DNA of 30,687 bases. It comes from DASRYH01 sp035687245 (GTDB taxonomy: Bacteria > Actinomycetota > Coriobacteriia > Anaerosomatales > PHET01). A model generated the notes under the pieces. That model was not told where the DNA came from. It did no database searches and saw only the letters and a list, made by a program, of their open reading frames with translations. This document shows positions 15,157-22,965 of this stretch, in pieces. A program made the translations under genes and the position numbers. Each line of letters starts with the position of its first letter. The first letter of the stretch is position 1. The stretch spans positions 1-30,687 of the forward strand of contig DASRYH010000056.1 of the NCBI GenBank assembly GCA_035687245.1, given 5' to 3'.

Positions 15157-16455
15157 ATGAGCAGTCCACTATTCGACATCGGCCTCATCGTCGTCCTCGT
15201 CATCCTCAACGGCTACTTCGCGGCTGCCGAAATCGCGCTGATCAGCGCGCGCCGCGCCGCGCTGATGCGGCGAGCCGACGAAGGTTCGAAGGGCGCTCGG
15301 ACAGCGATCGAGCTCACTGAGAACCCGACGCGCCTGCTCGCCACGATTCAGGTGGGCATCACGCTCGTCGGCTTCCTGGCCTCGGCCGCCGCGGCAGTCT
15401 CGCTTGCCAAGCCGATTCAGACGTGGCTACAAGGCTTCGGCATTCCGTGGCTCTCAGGCATCGCCGCCGGGCTCTCGGTTCTGCTGGTCACCCTCGTGGT
15501 CTCGTACGTGACGCTCGTCTTCGGCGAGCTCGTGCCCAAGCGGCTTGGGCTGCAGAACGCTGAGCGCGTCGCAGTCTCTGTTGCCGGTCCCGTCGCGTTC
15601 ATCGCGCGCTTCACCTCTCCACTCGTCTGGTTCCTCTCGGCATCTACCACCATCATTGCGCGGATGATTGGCGTGAAGGGGGAAGGCGGTCGAGAGGCCG
15701 TCTCCGAAGAGGAGATCAAGCTGCTCGTCACTGAGCAAGGCTCGCTGCTTGAAGAAGAGAAGCGGATGATCCACGAGATCTTCGAGCTGGGGGACACCGT
15801 GGCGCGCGAGGTCATGGTGCCGCGCGTGGACATGGTGCTCGTGGAGGACGACAAGACGGTGGGCGACGTCGCCGAGACGATGCGAGGCAGCGGCTTCTCA
15901 CGACTGCCCGTCTATCACGACAACCGCGACGTGATCGTGGGCATCGCGATGATCAAAGACCTCGTGCGCCCACTCGTGGATGGCCACGCCGGCGACCTGA
16001 TCACCGAGCACGTGCGCCCGCCGATGTTCGTGCCCGAGACGAAGGGCATCCTGCCTCTGCTCTCTGAGATGCAGGACAACCACAACCAGGTCGTCATCGT
16101 CGTCGACGAGTACGGTGGCACAGCGGGGCTGGTGACGGTGGAAGATATCGTCGAGGAGGTCGTTGGCGAGATCGCCGACGAGTTCGACCGGGACCGCAAG
16201 TACATCGACGAACAGTCGCCGGGGCACTGGCTGCTCGATGGTCGGCTGCCGATTGAAGACGCGCAGGGGCTGGGGCTGCCTGTTGCCGAGTCAGACGAGT
16301 ACGAGACCGTCGCCGGGTGGGTACTGGCAGAGATAGGACACATACCGCAGGTCGGTGAGGCCTTCGAGCACGATGGCTACTCCTTCCAGGTGCGTGCGAT
16401 GCGCCGAAGGAGGATCGCCCGGCTCGAGGTCGTCGCCTCGACCGTGGAGCAGTAG
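15157..16455 (+). CDS. CNNM/CorC-type transporter with CBS pair (hemolysin-family protein)
   Basis: The 432-residue protein has the standard three-part architecture: a CNNM (DUF21) membrane domain with four helices (about 1-195, including FAAAEIALISARRA and FGELVPKRLGLQ), a CBS-domain pair (about 215-335, with VMVPRVDMVLVE and the second-CBS motif VVIVVDEYGGTAGLVTVEDI), and a CorC_HlyC C-terminal domain (about 350-430, GRLPIEDAQGLGLP). Family members export Mg2+ or Co2+, with ATP sensing by the CBS pair; the hemolysin label is historical. The promoter spacing suggests a leaderless mRNA. It is followed after 12 bases by the LiaF-like gene. Confidence 0.93.
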   Translation: MSSPLFDIGLIVVLVILNGYFAAAEIALISARRAALMRRADEGSKGARTAIELTENPTRLLATIQVGITLVGFLASAAAAVSLAKPIQTWLQGFGIPWLSGIAAGLSVLLVTLVVSYVTLVFGELVPKRLGLQNAERVAVSVAGPVAFIARFTSPLVWFLSASTTIIARMIGVKGEGGREAVSEEEIKLLVTEQGSLLEEEKRMIHEIFELGDTVAREVMVPRVDMVLVEDDKTVGDVAETMRGSGFSRLPVYHDNRDVIVGIAMIKDLVRPLVDGHAGDLITEHVRPPMFVPETKGILPLLSEMQDNHNQVVIVVDEYGGTAGLVTVEDIVEEVVGEIADEFDRDRKYIDEQSPGHWLLDGRLPIEDAQGLGLPVAESDEYETVAGWVLAEIGHIPQVGEAFEHDGYSFQVRAMRRRRIARLEVVASTVEQ

Positions 16456-16467
16456 GGGGGCATCAAG

Positions 16468-17640
16468 ATGGACGAACGTACGGACGACGCGGGATACGTC
16501 CCGCAACCGCCCCAAGCACCAGCACCACCGCAAGCACCTCCACCTGCCGAAAGCCCGTCGCCGGCAAGGCGGAGCGGCTCGGGCGCGGGTGCGGGCGTGT
16601 GGCTCATCGTCATTGGCAGCGTGATACTCGCGGCGCAGTTCATACCTGGCGTTGCCTGGTGGAATGCGTGGCCTCTCATCATCGTGGTGGCCGGCGTTAT
16701 TCACGCCTTCACGCCAGGCGACGAGGGCTGGGGAGTGCACCGGCTCTTCGATGGGCTCGTCACCGTGAGCTGGGGACTCGTCTTCTTGGCAATCACCACC
16801 GGCTACGTTGGCTTCGGCGTGATGTGGTCGATTCTTCGGCTGTGGCCGGTCTTGCTGATCGCCATCGGTTTCGACCTGCTCGGCAAGGCGCTGCGTCTCT
16901 CGTGGGTGCGGGTGCTCGGTTCGCTCGCGATCATCGCCGCGCTGGCGTTCGCTGTGACCACGACCAGCGGCTACGTACCCTCCGTCACTACGCGCACGAC
17001 GAGCTCTCAAGTTCTCACAGAGCCGGTTGACGGTGTTCAGACCGCGAACCTCGCCGTCTCCGCAGGCGCAGGTCCGATCAGCGTATCGAAGGGCACGGAC
17101 CTCGTGAGCGTTTCGGGCTCGGCACCGTGGGGAGAGCCGACCCTGACCGTCGACCGTAGCGGGTCTCAAGCGAGCGTCTCGGTGCAGACTCCCGAGCCGA
17201 ACGGCGTCGTTACAGGCTTCGAAGACGCAGCGCTCGACATCGGGCTCTCCGACAGCGTGTTGTGGGAAGCCAACGTGTCGAGTGGTGTCTCGCAGGCCAA
17301 CCTCGACCTGACCGGGCTTGCAGTGAAGTCGGTCTCCTACAAGACGGGCGTTGGCGAGTGCAGGCTTCGACTCGATGCAGTGCCTGAAGGCGTCGATCAC
17401 GCGACTGCGACCGTGGATGCGGGGGTATCGTCAGTGACGGTGCTCGTACCACGCGGCGTCGCAGCGCGAGTGCAGTCCGATAGCGGGCTAGCGGGACACA
17501 GTGTGCAAGGGGACTTCGAGCCGCAGGGCAACCGCACTTGGGAGACGCCCAGCTACGCGAAGGCTAGCGCACAGGGCGCACCCGTGTGGGATATCACCAT
17601 CAAGACGGGGATCGGAGCGGTCACCGTTGATACGTACTAG
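16468..17640 (+). CDS. LiaF/DUF4097-like envelope protein with Pro-rich N-terminus
   Basis: The 390-residue protein has a Pro/Ala-rich cytosolic N-terminus (about 12-35), four membrane helices (about 43-165) containing NAWPLIIVVAGVIH and LRLWPVLLIAIGFDLLGK repeats typical of LiaI/LiaF-type modules, then an extracytoplasmic beta-rich domain (about 180-390) full of Val, Ser and Gly, like DUF4097/LiaF C-terminal toast-rack domains. AGGGGGG lies 7 bases before ATG 16468. The next gene encodes a PspC protein, 9 bases after its stop. LiaF and PspC pairs sense or buffer envelope stress in Gram-positive bacteria. No sensor kinase gene accompanies them here. Confidence 0.8.
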   Translation: MDERTDDAGYVPQPPQAPAPPQAPPPAESPSPARRSGSGAGAGVWLIVIGSVILAAQFIPGVAWWNAWPLIIVVAGVIHAFTPGDEGWGVHRLFDGLVTVSWGLVFLAITTGYVGFGVMWSILRLWPVLLIAIGFDLLGKALRLSWVRVLGSLAIIAALAFAVTTTSGYVPSVTTRTTSSQVLTEPVDGVQTANLAVSAGAGPISVSKGTDLVSVSGSAPWGEPTLTVDRSGSQASVSVQTPEPNGVVTGFEDAALDIGLSDSVLWEANVSSGVSQANLDLTGLAVKSVSYKTGVGECRLRLDAVPEGVDHATATVDAGVSSVTVLVPRGVAARVQSDSGLAGHSVQGDFEPQGNRTWETPSYAKASAQGAPVWDITIKTGIGAVTVDTY

Positions 17641-17649
17641 GAGGCACCC

Positions 17650-18252
17650 GTGAACGGCAACGATAGGCGCAACGACTGGACTCTAGTGACAGCGGTGGCG
17701 CTCGTGGTTCTTGGCGCTTGGTTCTTGATGCGCAACATCTTCGGCGATGTGTGGGCTGAGACGATCGGCCGTGCGATGAAGCTGGCCTGGCCTGTGGGTC
17801 TGATTGCGCTTGGCGTGATGCTGCTCGTGGCATCGAAGAGCGCTCGCTCGACCTCCGGGGGCAAGCGGCTCTACCGCTCGCGCGAGAAGATGATCGGAGG
17901 CGTGCTCGGTGGAGTCGCCGACTACTTCGGCGTCGACCCTACGATCGTGCGCGTGCTCTACGTCGTCTTCGCGTTCCTTACTTCGTTCGGACCCGCGGTG
18001 GTGGCCTACATCATCGCGATGATCGTCATTCCCGAGGAGCCTGCGGGTGGGCCGGTCTCGTCGCCTTCGTGGCCCGATATCGGCGGAACGACGGTGAGCA
18101 CGCCGCCGAACCCGCACTACGGATGGCCGCATTCAGCGGGCACGGAGACAGTGCAGACTCCGCCGGCACCTGAGCCGCCGAGCGCACCCGCACCGCCGGC
18201 GGCACCCGAGCCGCCCGCATCCGACGCCCCTTCGGCGACACAGGGAGAGTAG
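17650..18252 (+). CDS. pspC: PspC-domain membrane protein
   Basis: The 200-residue protein has two N-terminal helices (about 11-30 and 42-60, with the WPVGLIALGVMLL motif also found in the preceding protein), a PspC domain at about 74-133 beginning KRLYRSREKMIGGVLGGVADYFGVDPTIVR and ending in a third helix, and a Pro-rich C-terminal tail. PspC domains act in phage-shock-type membrane stress responses. The start is GTG 17650 with GGAGG upstream. It forms an operon with the LiaF-like gene. The Pro/Ala-rich tail here mirrors the Pro-rich N-terminus of its neighbour, perhaps for mutual binding or membrane spacing. Confidence 0.9.
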   Translation: MNGNDRRNDWTLVTAVALVVLGAWFLMRNIFGDVWAETIGRAMKLAWPVGLIALGVMLLVASKSARSTSGGKRLYRSREKMIGGVLGGVADYFGVDPTIVRVLYVVFAFLTSFGPAVVAYIIAMIVIPEEPAGGPVSSPSWPDIGGTTVSTPPNPHYGWPHSAGTETVQTPPAPEPPSAPAPPAAPEPPASDAPSATQGE

Positions 18253-18259
18253 TCAGCCT

Positions 18260-19192
18260 ATGAGCTGGGAGATCGAAGAGGCACCGGCAACCCAACCGGG
18301 TGATGTCATCGACACGCACGTCCACCTGTTCACGGTAGGCCTGATGATGGAGATGGTCGATCGCCCGGGCGTTCCGCCGCGCTTCAAGGAGGCGCTCAAG
18401 GCACGCAAGTGGGGACGCAATGGCGAGCAGACGCTGCCCGAGCTCTCCGCCGAAGAGTGCGCCGCTTGGTACGTCGAGCGTCTCAAGGCCGCCGACGTGG
18501 CCAAGGCGCTGATCGTGTCGGTGATGCCGGACTCGCAGTACACGCGCGACTTCCTCGTTGCCGCCAAGGGCCACGTGCACGCGCTCTGCAACGTCGACCC
18601 GCGCGAGCCTGGCGCCCCCGAACTGCTCGAGCGCGAGATGGCGGCGGGATACCGCGGCTGCAAACTCTACCCCGTCAACCGCGGCTACAAGCTCTCAGAC
18701 CCCGCCTTCCGCCCGCTGTTCGAGAAGGCCAACGAGCTCAAAGCGAACTTCATCATCCACTACGGGGTGACCGTTGATCCGACCGGAGACCTGCGCTGCG
18801 CAGACCCCATCGATCTCTCGCCGGTGGCTCGCGACTTTCCCGACGTGAAGTTCGTGATCGCGCACTTCGGCGCGGGCTGGCTCGATAGCGTGCTGCGCCT
18901 GGCCTACCAGTGCAAGAACGTCTGCGTCGACACGAGCGGAACGAACAACTGGATGGACTACTACGTGCCGAAGATGACGCTTCCCGAGGTCTTCGAGCGC
19001 TGCCTGATAGCCATGGGTCCGGAGCGCGTTCTGTTCGGCACCGACTCAGGCACGACCGCGCCGTACCGCACGTGGATTCGCTACATGCAGCAGCGCACGA
19101 TCGAGGAGATGGGGCTGTCGGAGACCGACCGAGATCTCATTCTGCGCGGCAATGCCTCGCGCATCTTCCGCCTCGACGAGCCGCTCGTCTGA
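18260..19192 (+). CDS. Amidohydrolase-family metal-dependent hydrolase (Amidohydro_2)
   Basis: The 310-residue TIM-barrel protein has the metal-site residues of the Amidohydro_2 group: H20 and H22 in DTHVHLF, H167 in IIHYG, H202 in IAHFG and D262 in FGTDSG. GNASRIFRL at the end is the typical C-terminal helix of this family. Members catalyse hydrolysis or decarboxylation of cyclic or aromatic acids (ACMSD-like); substrate is unknown here. GGGAG lies 12 bases before ATG 18260, inside the end of pspC, so the genes may be cotranscribed though functionally unrelated. Confidence 0.88.
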   Translation: MSWEIEEAPATQPGDVIDTHVHLFTVGLMMEMVDRPGVPPRFKEALKARKWGRNGEQTLPELSAEECAAWYVERLKAADVAKALIVSVMPDSQYTRDFLVAAKGHVHALCNVDPREPGAPELLEREMAAGYRGCKLYPVNRGYKLSDPAFRPLFEKANELKANFIIHYGVTVDPTGDLRCADPIDLSPVARDFPDVKFVIAHFGAGWLDSVLRLAYQCKNVCVDTSGTNNWMDYYVPKMTLPEVFERCLIAMGPERVLFGTDSGTTAPYRTWIRYMQQRTIEEMGLSETDRDLILRGNASRIFRLDEPLV

Positions 19193-19252
19193 GCAGGGCG
19201 ACTGTGAGAGACACTGCCTGATTCACGCCGAACGGTTCACGAAAGGCCGCGC

Positions 19253-20041
19253 ATGACCGCACACGATCACCCGCACGCCGCACCTCAGGTCGACTACGAC
19301 ACCTTCGTGAACTGGACCGCGAGGCTGGAGCGCGAAGCACCCTTCTTCCGCAGCGTATTCGACGAGGTCGACGCGAAGCGCGTGATCGACGTGGGTGCCG
19401 GCAGCGCGCGGCACTCGATCATGTTCGGCACGTGGGGCCTCTCGGTCGACGCGATTGATCCGGACGACTCGATGCTCGAGGCGGCCGAAAGCAACATCGC
19501 GGAGGCTGCAGAGGCGATCGCGGAGGCCGGCGGGGCCGTGCGGCTCGCCCGCGGCGGCTTCGGCGATCTGGAGGGTCTCGGGCTGGCGGGCGCGGACGCG
19601 CTCGTCTGCACCGGCAACGCGTTGCCTCACGTGAACGACGTCGATGGACTGCGAGCGGCCTTTGCCGACTTCGCTGCGGTGCTGCGCCCGGGCGGCGCAC
19701 TCGTGCTGCACCTGCTCAACCATGCGCGGCTGCTCGACAAGAAGCCACGTGCGATTCCGCCGGTCGTGCGCGAAACGTCCGAGGGCACAATGGTGTTCCT
19801 GCGCGTCATCAGCTACGCCGAAGATGTGCTCGATTTCGACTTCATCACGCTCTTGCGCGACGCCGAAGGCGAGTGGGAGCTCAACCACCGCCGCTCTCCG
19901 CACGTCGCGCTGCCCGCCGATCTGCTGCAGCGTGAGCTCGAGGCGGCTGGTTTCGGCGAGGTGCGGCTGCTCGGGGGGCACGACGGGCACGCCCTGAGCG
20001 ATGCTGATGAGAGCGTCATCGTCGTGGCGAAGCGCCGTTAG
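19253..20041 (+). CDS. Class I SAM-dependent methyltransferase
   Basis: The 262-residue protein has methyltransferase motif I VIDVGAGSARHS (about 44-55), acidic motif II DAIDPDDSML, a central ADALVCTGNALPHV (motif IV region) and the post-motif VLRPGGALVLHLLN. This is the Methyltransf_11/25 fold that transfers methyl from S-adenosylmethionine; the acceptor is unknown. The N-terminus carries several His residues (HDHPHAAP). GAAAGG lies 6 bases before ATG 19253. Its stop overlaps the stop of the convergent maf gene by 4 bases. Confidence 0.9.
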   Translation: MTAHDHPHAAPQVDYDTFVNWTARLEREAPFFRSVFDEVDAKRVIDVGAGSARHSIMFGTWGLSVDAIDPDDSMLEAAESNIAEAAEAIAEAGGAVRLARGGFGDLEGLGLAGADALVCTGNALPHVNDVDGLRAAFADFAAVLRPGGALVLHLLNHARLLDKKPRAIPPVVRETSEGTMVFLRVISYAEDVLDFDFITLLRDAEGEWELNHRRSPHVALPADLLQRELEAAGFGEVRLLGGHDGHALSDADESVIVVAKRR

Positions 20042-20718
20042 GCGAGCTGGGGTCCGAGTTCGCAGGTACGGCCGAGCAGCATGTCGCAGGCCGCACACGG
20101 CGACTTCGGCGTCTGCGGCAGGCACCCGGGGGCGTCGGGCCCGGTGAGGTGCTGGTAGAGGTGGCAGAGCGGCAGGCCGGCCACGTTGTTGAAGCACTCC
20201 GTCGCCGCGACGTCTGCGACTTGGCCTTCGATGTTGTATGCGCCTGCGCAGCCGCGGAACTCACCGCTGCCCATCCACTCGATGATCCGGGCGTCAGAGA
20301 GATCGTCCATCTGCACACGCGTGGTCACGGCAAAGGCCGTCGGCGATTCCTCGTCGGGACAGAGCAGTGCGACGCCGGTGACCACCTCGTGAGTGCGGCC
20401 CGAGAGGGAGCGCAGCATCCGCCACGCATCCTCGTCGTCGGCCGGCTTGCCCATGACACTGCCCTCGTGGACGACGATCGTGTCGAAGGCCAGCACCAAA
20501 GCCTCTTCAGCAAGCCCTTCGGTGCGCGCCGCCAGGGCCTTTTCGGCTGCCAGGTGCGCGGCGAGAGTTGCCGGGTCGGCGGCCATCGGGGTGTCGAGCT
20601 CCTCAGGCGTCTCGACTGCCGCCATATCGAAGTCGAGGCCGAGGAGAGTGAGGAGCCTGCGCCGTCGGGGCGAGTGCGATGCGAGCAGAATGCGATGCGC
20701 AAGCTGATGCTGTGTCAT
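20038..20718 (-). CDS. maf: Maf-like nucleotide pyrophosphatase with Cys-rich C-terminal tail
   Basis: The 226-residue protein has the Maf signature ASHSPRRRRLL (S14, R18, R19), D79 in AFDTIVV, GKPADDEDAWRML (90-102), SGRTHEVVTGV, and the late motif GAYNIEGQVADV. Maf enzymes hydrolyse nucleoside triphosphates, often dTTP/UTP or modified ones, to monophosphates. The domain normally ends at about GLPL (181-184). Here about 40 more residues follow with C199, C208, C211 and C219 (spacing 8, 2, 7), plus C175 and C185 near the core end. This looks like a metal- or Fe-S-binding knuckle. ATG 20718 follows a minus-strand -10 (TATTAT, 20730-20725) by 6 bases and lacks a ribosome site, so the mRNA is probably leaderless. 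Confidence 0.9.
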   Translation of the reverse strand: MTQHQLAHRILLASHSPRRRRLLTLLGLDFDMAAVETPEELDTPMAADPATLAAHLAAEKALAARTEGLAEEALVLAFDTIVVHEGSVMGKPADDEDAWRMLRSLSGRTHEVVTGVALLCPDEESPTAFAVTTRVQMDDLSDARIIEWMGSGEFRGCAGAYNIEGQVADVAATECFNNVAGLPLCHLYQHLTGPDAPGCLPQTPKSPCAACDMLLGRTCELGPQLA

Positions 20719-20724
20719 ACGGAG

Positions 20725-20730
20725 ATAATA
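20725..20730 (-). promoter_or_regulatory. -10 element of leaderless maf transcript
   Basis: On the minus strand TATTAT lies 6 bases upstream of ATG 20718. A weak -35 (CTGTCC, 20751-20746) is at short spacing. Transcription from this box would start at the start codon. Confidence 0.5.
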
Positions 20731-20779
20731 GCGGGTGGATATGGCGGACAGGCGGCTCATATATGACCTGACCGATGCG

Positions 20780-20785
20780 TATACT
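20780..20785 (+). promoter_or_regulatory. -10 element of the HEAT/HD-GYP operon, leaderless
   Basis: TATACT lies 6 bases upstream of ATG 20792, so the transcript would start at or next to that AUG. No clear -35 is visible. It is back-to-back with the maf promoter, about 50 bases away. Confidence 0.55.
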
Positions 20786-20791
20786 GTTCCC

Positions 20792-20848
20792 ATGTCCGAA
20801 ACCGCACGGAAGAGCCAAGCAATCCAACTTATGAGATTGGCTCAGTGA
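20792..20848 (+). CDS. 18-codon leaderless upstream ORF, translationally coupled to the HEAT gene
   Basis: The ORF reads MSETARKSQAIQLMRLAQ and stops at TGA 20846-20848. That stop overlaps the GTG start of the HEAT-repeat gene (GTGA). Its ATG is 6 bases after a TATACT box, so it would be translated as a leaderless message, and terminating ribosomes could reinitiate on the GTG. The peptide has no run of one amino acid that would suggest an attenuator. Alternatively the main gene is translated alone and the overlap is chance. Confidence 0.5.
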   Translation: MSETARKSQAIQLMRLAQ

Positions 20849-22965
20849 TAGAGACCCGCAGAGTCCCTACAACCATTCAACGCTTCGCCAAGTCACTTGT
20901 GGTGACGGCGAAGGCGGTACTTCTCTATCCGCCCTCGAGCAACATGCCCGTGCAGACCGCGAAGACCGCTGCCGACGCGCTCGTCGAAGCCTTTCAGGAG
21001 TTCGACGAAGTCGTTCTCGGTATCACGAAGGCCGGGTTCGAATACGAGGGCATTCCCATCTCGCCCGGTGTAGCGGCCTACCGCTCGCTCGCCATCGAGT
21101 TCTACCAGCGGCGAGTCGCCGAGATCATCTTCCACCCCGGGACCGGCGCCAGGGAGTTGGTCGGTTTCCTTACGGTGCTCGACATGAGTCCCGAGGACCT
21201 CGAGAGCTCTGGCGGCTACGAGAACAAGCTTTGGGAGATGCAGATCGGCACGATCGCACTCTCGCAGGTGCACATAAACATCGCGGTGGGCACCGTCGAC
21301 CTCAACGACGACGTGAGCCGCCTCGAAGGCATCGAGCTCGAGGGCGCCGAGGAGACCGTGGTCGACCGGTCCCGGCTTACCCTCCAGCGATTCACCGCCG
21401 ACCACGAGCAGACAGCGGCCAAGCTCCTTGCCGGGTGGGGCAACGGTGGCCAGGACGGGCTCGACGCCATGGCCGCCGCCTTCGTCGAGTTCGCCGAGAT
21501 GGCCAACAAGGCCAAGACGGAGGAGGAAAGGCACCTCGTCGCGGGCGACCTGAAGGAGTCGCTGCTGACAATCGACCCGAACGTGCGCAGGAAGGTCATG
21601 GCGCAGCGGATACTTGCCGAAGCCACGACCAATTCGGCGGTCGGCGGCGTCTTGAAGGAGATCGGGATCAAAGACGTCGCACAGCTGCTCTTGATGGGCG
21701 TTGGCGAAGATGAGGTGTCGCGCTCGGGAATCAGCCGCGCGATTCGGATCATGTCGCAGGTCAGCGGCGAGTCGCGAGAGGAGTCGGCGGCCGTCTTCAG
21801 CGAGAGGATGCGCGAAGAGGGCATCCGCGAAGGCGTCATCTCAGGCGTGCTTCAGGACACGGCGCCGGTTCGCGTTGTGATGCGCCGGCCTCACCACATG
21901 GAGTCTGCGCCCGTGGCCGCAGCGGTGAAGCTGGTCAACCTCGTTCCCGCAGCCGACCGCGGTGAGGCCGTTCACAGCGAGGACGTCAGCGCGCTGCTCG
22001 ACGAGGTCCGGATAGGGATCAGCGACGGCGACGTCGTGATGGCGCTACTGGCGCTGTGCCACTACGACGTCCGGGAAGGCCCGTTCTCCTCCACGATGTC
22101 GGTTCTCGAGGACTCGCTCGATGTGCTGCTCAGCCGGGGCGATCTTGAGAAAGCCGCCGAAGCAGTCGAGGCCTTGCGCAGCCTTTCACAAGACCTGAGC
22201 CTTTCGCCGTCACAGCGACGCAGAGTCGAGGGCGCGGTGGGCAAGCTCACCAAGCCGAGTGACGTCCAGACCATCATCTTTGCTCTGCGACACCAACCCG
22301 TCGGAAGCCTCGAGCACGATGCAGCACAGCGTCTGCTGCAGGGACTGGGCCCGTACGCGATCGACTCACTGATCCACCGGCTTGGTGACGAGCCGGACAT
22401 GGCCATGCGCAAGACCATCGTCGAGGTGCTCTCGGAGCTGGCACCCGGGCATATCGAGGACCTCGGGACGTTCGTCAATAACCCACGCTGGTATGTGGTT
22501 CGAAACGTCGTGAGCGTGCTGGGTTCCGTGAAGGATCCGGCGTCGATTCGTTTCCTACGCAAGGCGATGCGCCATATCGAGGCGCGAGTCAGGCGCGAGG
22601 TCGTTCGCTCACTCGGCGACATGCCCTTCAACGAGGCATACGAGCTGCTACCGCTCGCGCTCAACGACCAGGACGCTCAAGTCGTTCAGCTGGCAGCGAA
22701 GTACCTTGGCGCCGCGCGCTTCGAGCTTGCGACGGGCGCGCTCGGCGAGGTCGCACGCGGTCAAGGCGCCGGAAACCGCGAGATAGGTCCGCGTATCGAA
22801 GCCATCGATGCGCTTGCGCGCATCGGCGGCTTAGAGGCGGTATCGATTCTCCAGCCGCTCGCGAAGAAGAGGGCCTTCGGTGGTGGCGGCGTTCACAAAG
22901 ACGTTCGGGCTGCCGCGGAGACCGCGCTCGCACGGATCAGCGCGATGGGAGGTGCTGGCCAGTGA
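20845..22965 (+). CDS. HEAT-repeat protein with an N-terminal domain shared with the adjacent HD-GYP protein
   Basis: The 706-residue cytosolic protein has an N-terminal domain (about 13-140), a helical middle (about 180-450), and HEAT-like repeats (about 475-700), seen in blocks such as LLQGLGPYAIDSLIHRLGDE, SVLGSVKDPASIRFLRKAM and SLGDMPFNEAYELLPLAL. HEAT arrays are protein-binding scaffolds. The N-terminal domain (LLYPPSSNMPV, then FHPGTGARELVGFL and PEDLESSGG) matches positions 49-178 of the next protein. It starts at GTG 20845 with only a weak ribosome site, overlapping an upstream mini-ORF. Its stop overlaps the next start (GTGA), so the two proteins are made together. It has no catalytic domain that I can see; it may scaffold or regulate the phosphodiesterase. 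Confidence 0.82.
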   Translation: MIETRRVPTTIQRFAKSLVVTAKAVLLYPPSSNMPVQTAKTAADALVEAFQEFDEVVLGITKAGFEYEGIPISPGVAAYRSLAIEFYQRRVAEIIFHPGTGARELVGFLTVLDMSPEDLESSGGYENKLWEMQIGTIALSQVHINIAVGTVDLNDDVSRLEGIELEGAEETVVDRSRLTLQRFTADHEQTAAKLLAGWGNGGQDGLDAMAAAFVEFAEMANKAKTEEERHLVAGDLKESLLTIDPNVRRKVMAQRILAEATTNSAVGGVLKEIGIKDVAQLLLMGVGEDEVSRSGISRAIRIMSQVSGESREESAAVFSERMREEGIREGVISGVLQDTAPVRVVMRRPHHMESAPVAAAVKLVNLVPAADRGEAVHSEDVSALLDEVRIGISDGDVVMALLALCHYDVREGPFSSTMSVLEDSLDVLLSRGDLEKAAEAVEALRSLSQDLSLSPSQRRRVEGAVGKLTKPSDVQTIIFALRHQPVGSLEHDAAQRLLQGLGPYAIDSLIHRLGDEPDMAMRKTIVEVLSELAPGHIEDLGTFVNNPRWYVVRNVVSVLGSVKDPASIRFLRKAMRHIEARVRREVVRSLGDMPFNEAYELLPLALNDQDAQVVQLAAKYLGAARFELATGALGEVARGQGAGNREIGPRIEAIDALARIGGLEAVSILQPLAKKRAFGGGGVHKDVRAAAETALARISAMGGAGQ

